Part shown: piece by piece, positions 61,123-62,182 of the stretch | How the letters are laid out: the number at the start of each line of letters is the position of its first letter | Position numbering within the stretch: position 1 is the stretch's first letter | DNA from: CAVURW01 sp963743595 | Lineage (GTDB): Bacteria; Verrucomicrobiota; Verrucomicrobiia; Methylacidiphilales; UBA1321 | DNA length: 62,182 bases | Assembly (NCBI GenBank): GCA_963743595.1 | Contig: CAVURW010000094.1 | Span: 1-62,182, forward strand | Reading direction: 5' to 3' | Notes under the pieces: generated by a model | Told to the model about the DNA's origin: nothing | Seen by the model: the letters and a program-made list of their open reading frames with translations, nothing else | The model's database searches: none | Program-made: the position numbers and the translations under genes

Positions 61123-62182
61123 TTACTGTTGGCTAGGGTTGTCTGTGGATTTTTTTATAGGGTCTGCGGAGTTCGGATTCGAGTAACTGGCCAGAGCTAG
61201 AAGCGAAAGATCGCGAACCAGTTGCCATTCTTTCTGAGTGAGAAGTGGCAGGAGAACGCGCCAGCTTTCTGCGAGAACTTTATTTTGACGTGCTCGACTG
61301 AAAAGATCACAAAGGCTTGTTCGAAATTGATCGGCAGTTTTAGCTCCAGAAAATGCAATTCGCCACTTCTCGTACTCCCGATCAAAGCGATTGTTCATCG
61401 CATCTCGTTTTCCAGAGTTTTCCTCAGCAATTTGGCCGTAGCGGCACCGCATGGCTTGGTGCACGGCTCGAACCAAAGTTTCCTCCGCCTCAGAGCTCCA
61501 TTTTATTTCGTTGATCATCTTTTGCAGTCCTTTCTTTTCATATGCGATTTTATCTCGAAGGGGTTTTCCATCGTCGCCTTGGTCTACCATTAGAGTTTTG
61601 AATCCGGCGTACCAAGGTCTATGTAGCGCTAAGTTATCAGCGATAAAGGGTCTCAGAATGCTGTCAGCCCAAAAAGTTCGACTGTTTTCCGGGTCATCAG
61701 CTGCTTTTCTTTTTCCGGTTTTGATGGGCTTCGCCTTCGGCGTAACCAATCGGACTGGAAAGTTGGCCAAGGCCATTTCAAATTGGCCTAACCACGTCTC
61801 ATTCCCTGGAATTAATTGGAGTCCCAGTGCACGACTCTTCTGCTGTTTCGACCAAGCGAGAACATTAAGCTCATAAGCCGAACATTTCGGCAGCTCGGTA
61901 ATCTCAACTACTTGTGCGCTACGCAGACGGATGTAGGCTTGAAGTACAGCATCACTCGCCTTAGAAACCTGGCACTGGGCGGACTTAAGAGGAGTAAATT
62001 CGGGGATGCATCGGGCAAATTTTGTAAGGTCCACAACGTCTGGAATTATCAAGATTCCAATTCTGTTTCTGACTGTCAGGGAAAGCGATCCGATTGGCGC
62101 AAAGCACAGCGGAAGAAATGTTTGGATAAACTCAGAAGCACCTGTCAAAGCACTGTAGGCAACATGTCGAACGGATGCCCCT
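61123..62182 (-). CDS. cas8: Cas8a1/Cmx1-like large subunit (5' end outside the window)
   Basis: At least 353 codons. The frame is open to the window edge, so the true start lies outside; an internal TTG at 62148 is not the start. Position before cas7 and cas5, size and helical C-terminus (LVRAVHQAMRCRYGQIAEE, LLTQKEWQLVRDLSLLALASY) fit the Cas8a1/Csx13-like large subunit of MYXAN-type systems. The C-terminal QLVRDLSLLALASY recalls small-subunit-like helices fused to Cas8. Sequence similarity to Cas8 is weak by nature; the call leans on order. Confidence 0.75.
   Translation of the reverse strand, partial: GASVRHVAYSALTGASEFIQTFLPLCFAPIGSLSLTVRNRIGILIIPDVVDLTKFARCIPEFTPLKSAQCQVSKASDAVLQAYIRLRSAQVVEITELPKCSAYELNVLAWSKQQKSRALGLQLIPGNETWLGQFEMALANFPVRLVTPKAKPIKTGKRKAADDPENSRTFWADSILRPFIADNLALHRPWYAGFKTLMVDQGDDGKPLRDKIAYEKKGLQKMINEIKWSSEAEETLVRAVHQAMRCRYGQIAEENSGKRDAMNNRFDREYEKWRIAFSGAKTADQFRTSLCDLFSRARQNKVLAESWRVLLPLLTQKEWQLVRDLSLLALASYSNPNSADPIKKSTDNPSQQ

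Noticed and set aside
48315..62182. CRISPR-associated transposon (Tn7-like)
   Set aside because: No TnsA/B/C or TniQ-like gene is visible. The mobility gene is a tyrosine recombinase.

Overview
The window is a bacterial chromosome segment in which two integrated elements sit in a short stretch of core genes. The initiator tRNA, argH, an envelope heavy-metal RND pump, and several families I associate with Verrucomicrobiota and Planctomycetota suggest a Gram-negative bacterium of the PVC group. That placement is an inference with low to moderate confidence; no rRNA or other marker gene is present.

Layout. (1) 1-2174 is core: the end of an AhpD-like gene, a peroxiredoxin-like gene and an old-yellow-enzyme reductase. 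(2) 2175-39424 is a 37 kb integrative mobilizable element inserted in the 3' half of the initiator tRNA-fMet gene. It is bounded by a perfect 47-bp direct repeat, and a 22-bp repeat is found just inside both ends. It carries a tyrosine integrase, decayed genes on its left, three tandem excisionase-like DNA-binding proteins, a DUF932 gene, a transfer operon (ParA-like ATPase, VirD4/TraD-like coupling ATPase, three envelope proteins, an Mrr-like nuclease), a group of immunity-like genes, an oriT-like region, a group II intron, a MobF (TraI/TrwC) relaxase broken by two frameshifts, a kelch gene, and a complete CnrYXH-like regulator set driving a copper/silver-type RND efflux operon. No VirB4-type mating-pair ATPase is visible, so the element would need a helper to transfer. 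(3) 39425-48314 is core: tRNA-fMet, a ClpB-D2-like ATPase with a long coiled-coil partner, argH, an SDR/TetR divergent pair and SDR gene fragments. (4) From about 48315 to beyond the right edge lies a second accessory region next to tRNA-Ala(CGC). It has an unusual tyrosine recombinase, a small excisionase-like protein, a PrimPol-like protein and an SF3-type helicase, an AlbA_2 protein, a DUF5131/DUF3102-like fusion, two small paralogous proteins, a 20-repeat CRISPR array and a DevS-DevR-Cas8a1-like type I cas cluster that runs off the window.

How it works together. In the first element, four loci share a leader of about 60 bp with an odd palindrome (GGTG-C-CACC or a close variant) placed 51-52 bp before the start-codon position. 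These include the ParA-led transfer operon and the right-end operon, so this looks like a shared regulon. The metal operon has its own logic: an ECF sigma factor with its membrane anti-sigma and periplasmic sensor, and two near-identical candidate ECF promoters, one before the regulators and one before the efflux genes. The second element combines a small replication module with a CRISPR effector lacking adjacent cas1/cas2.
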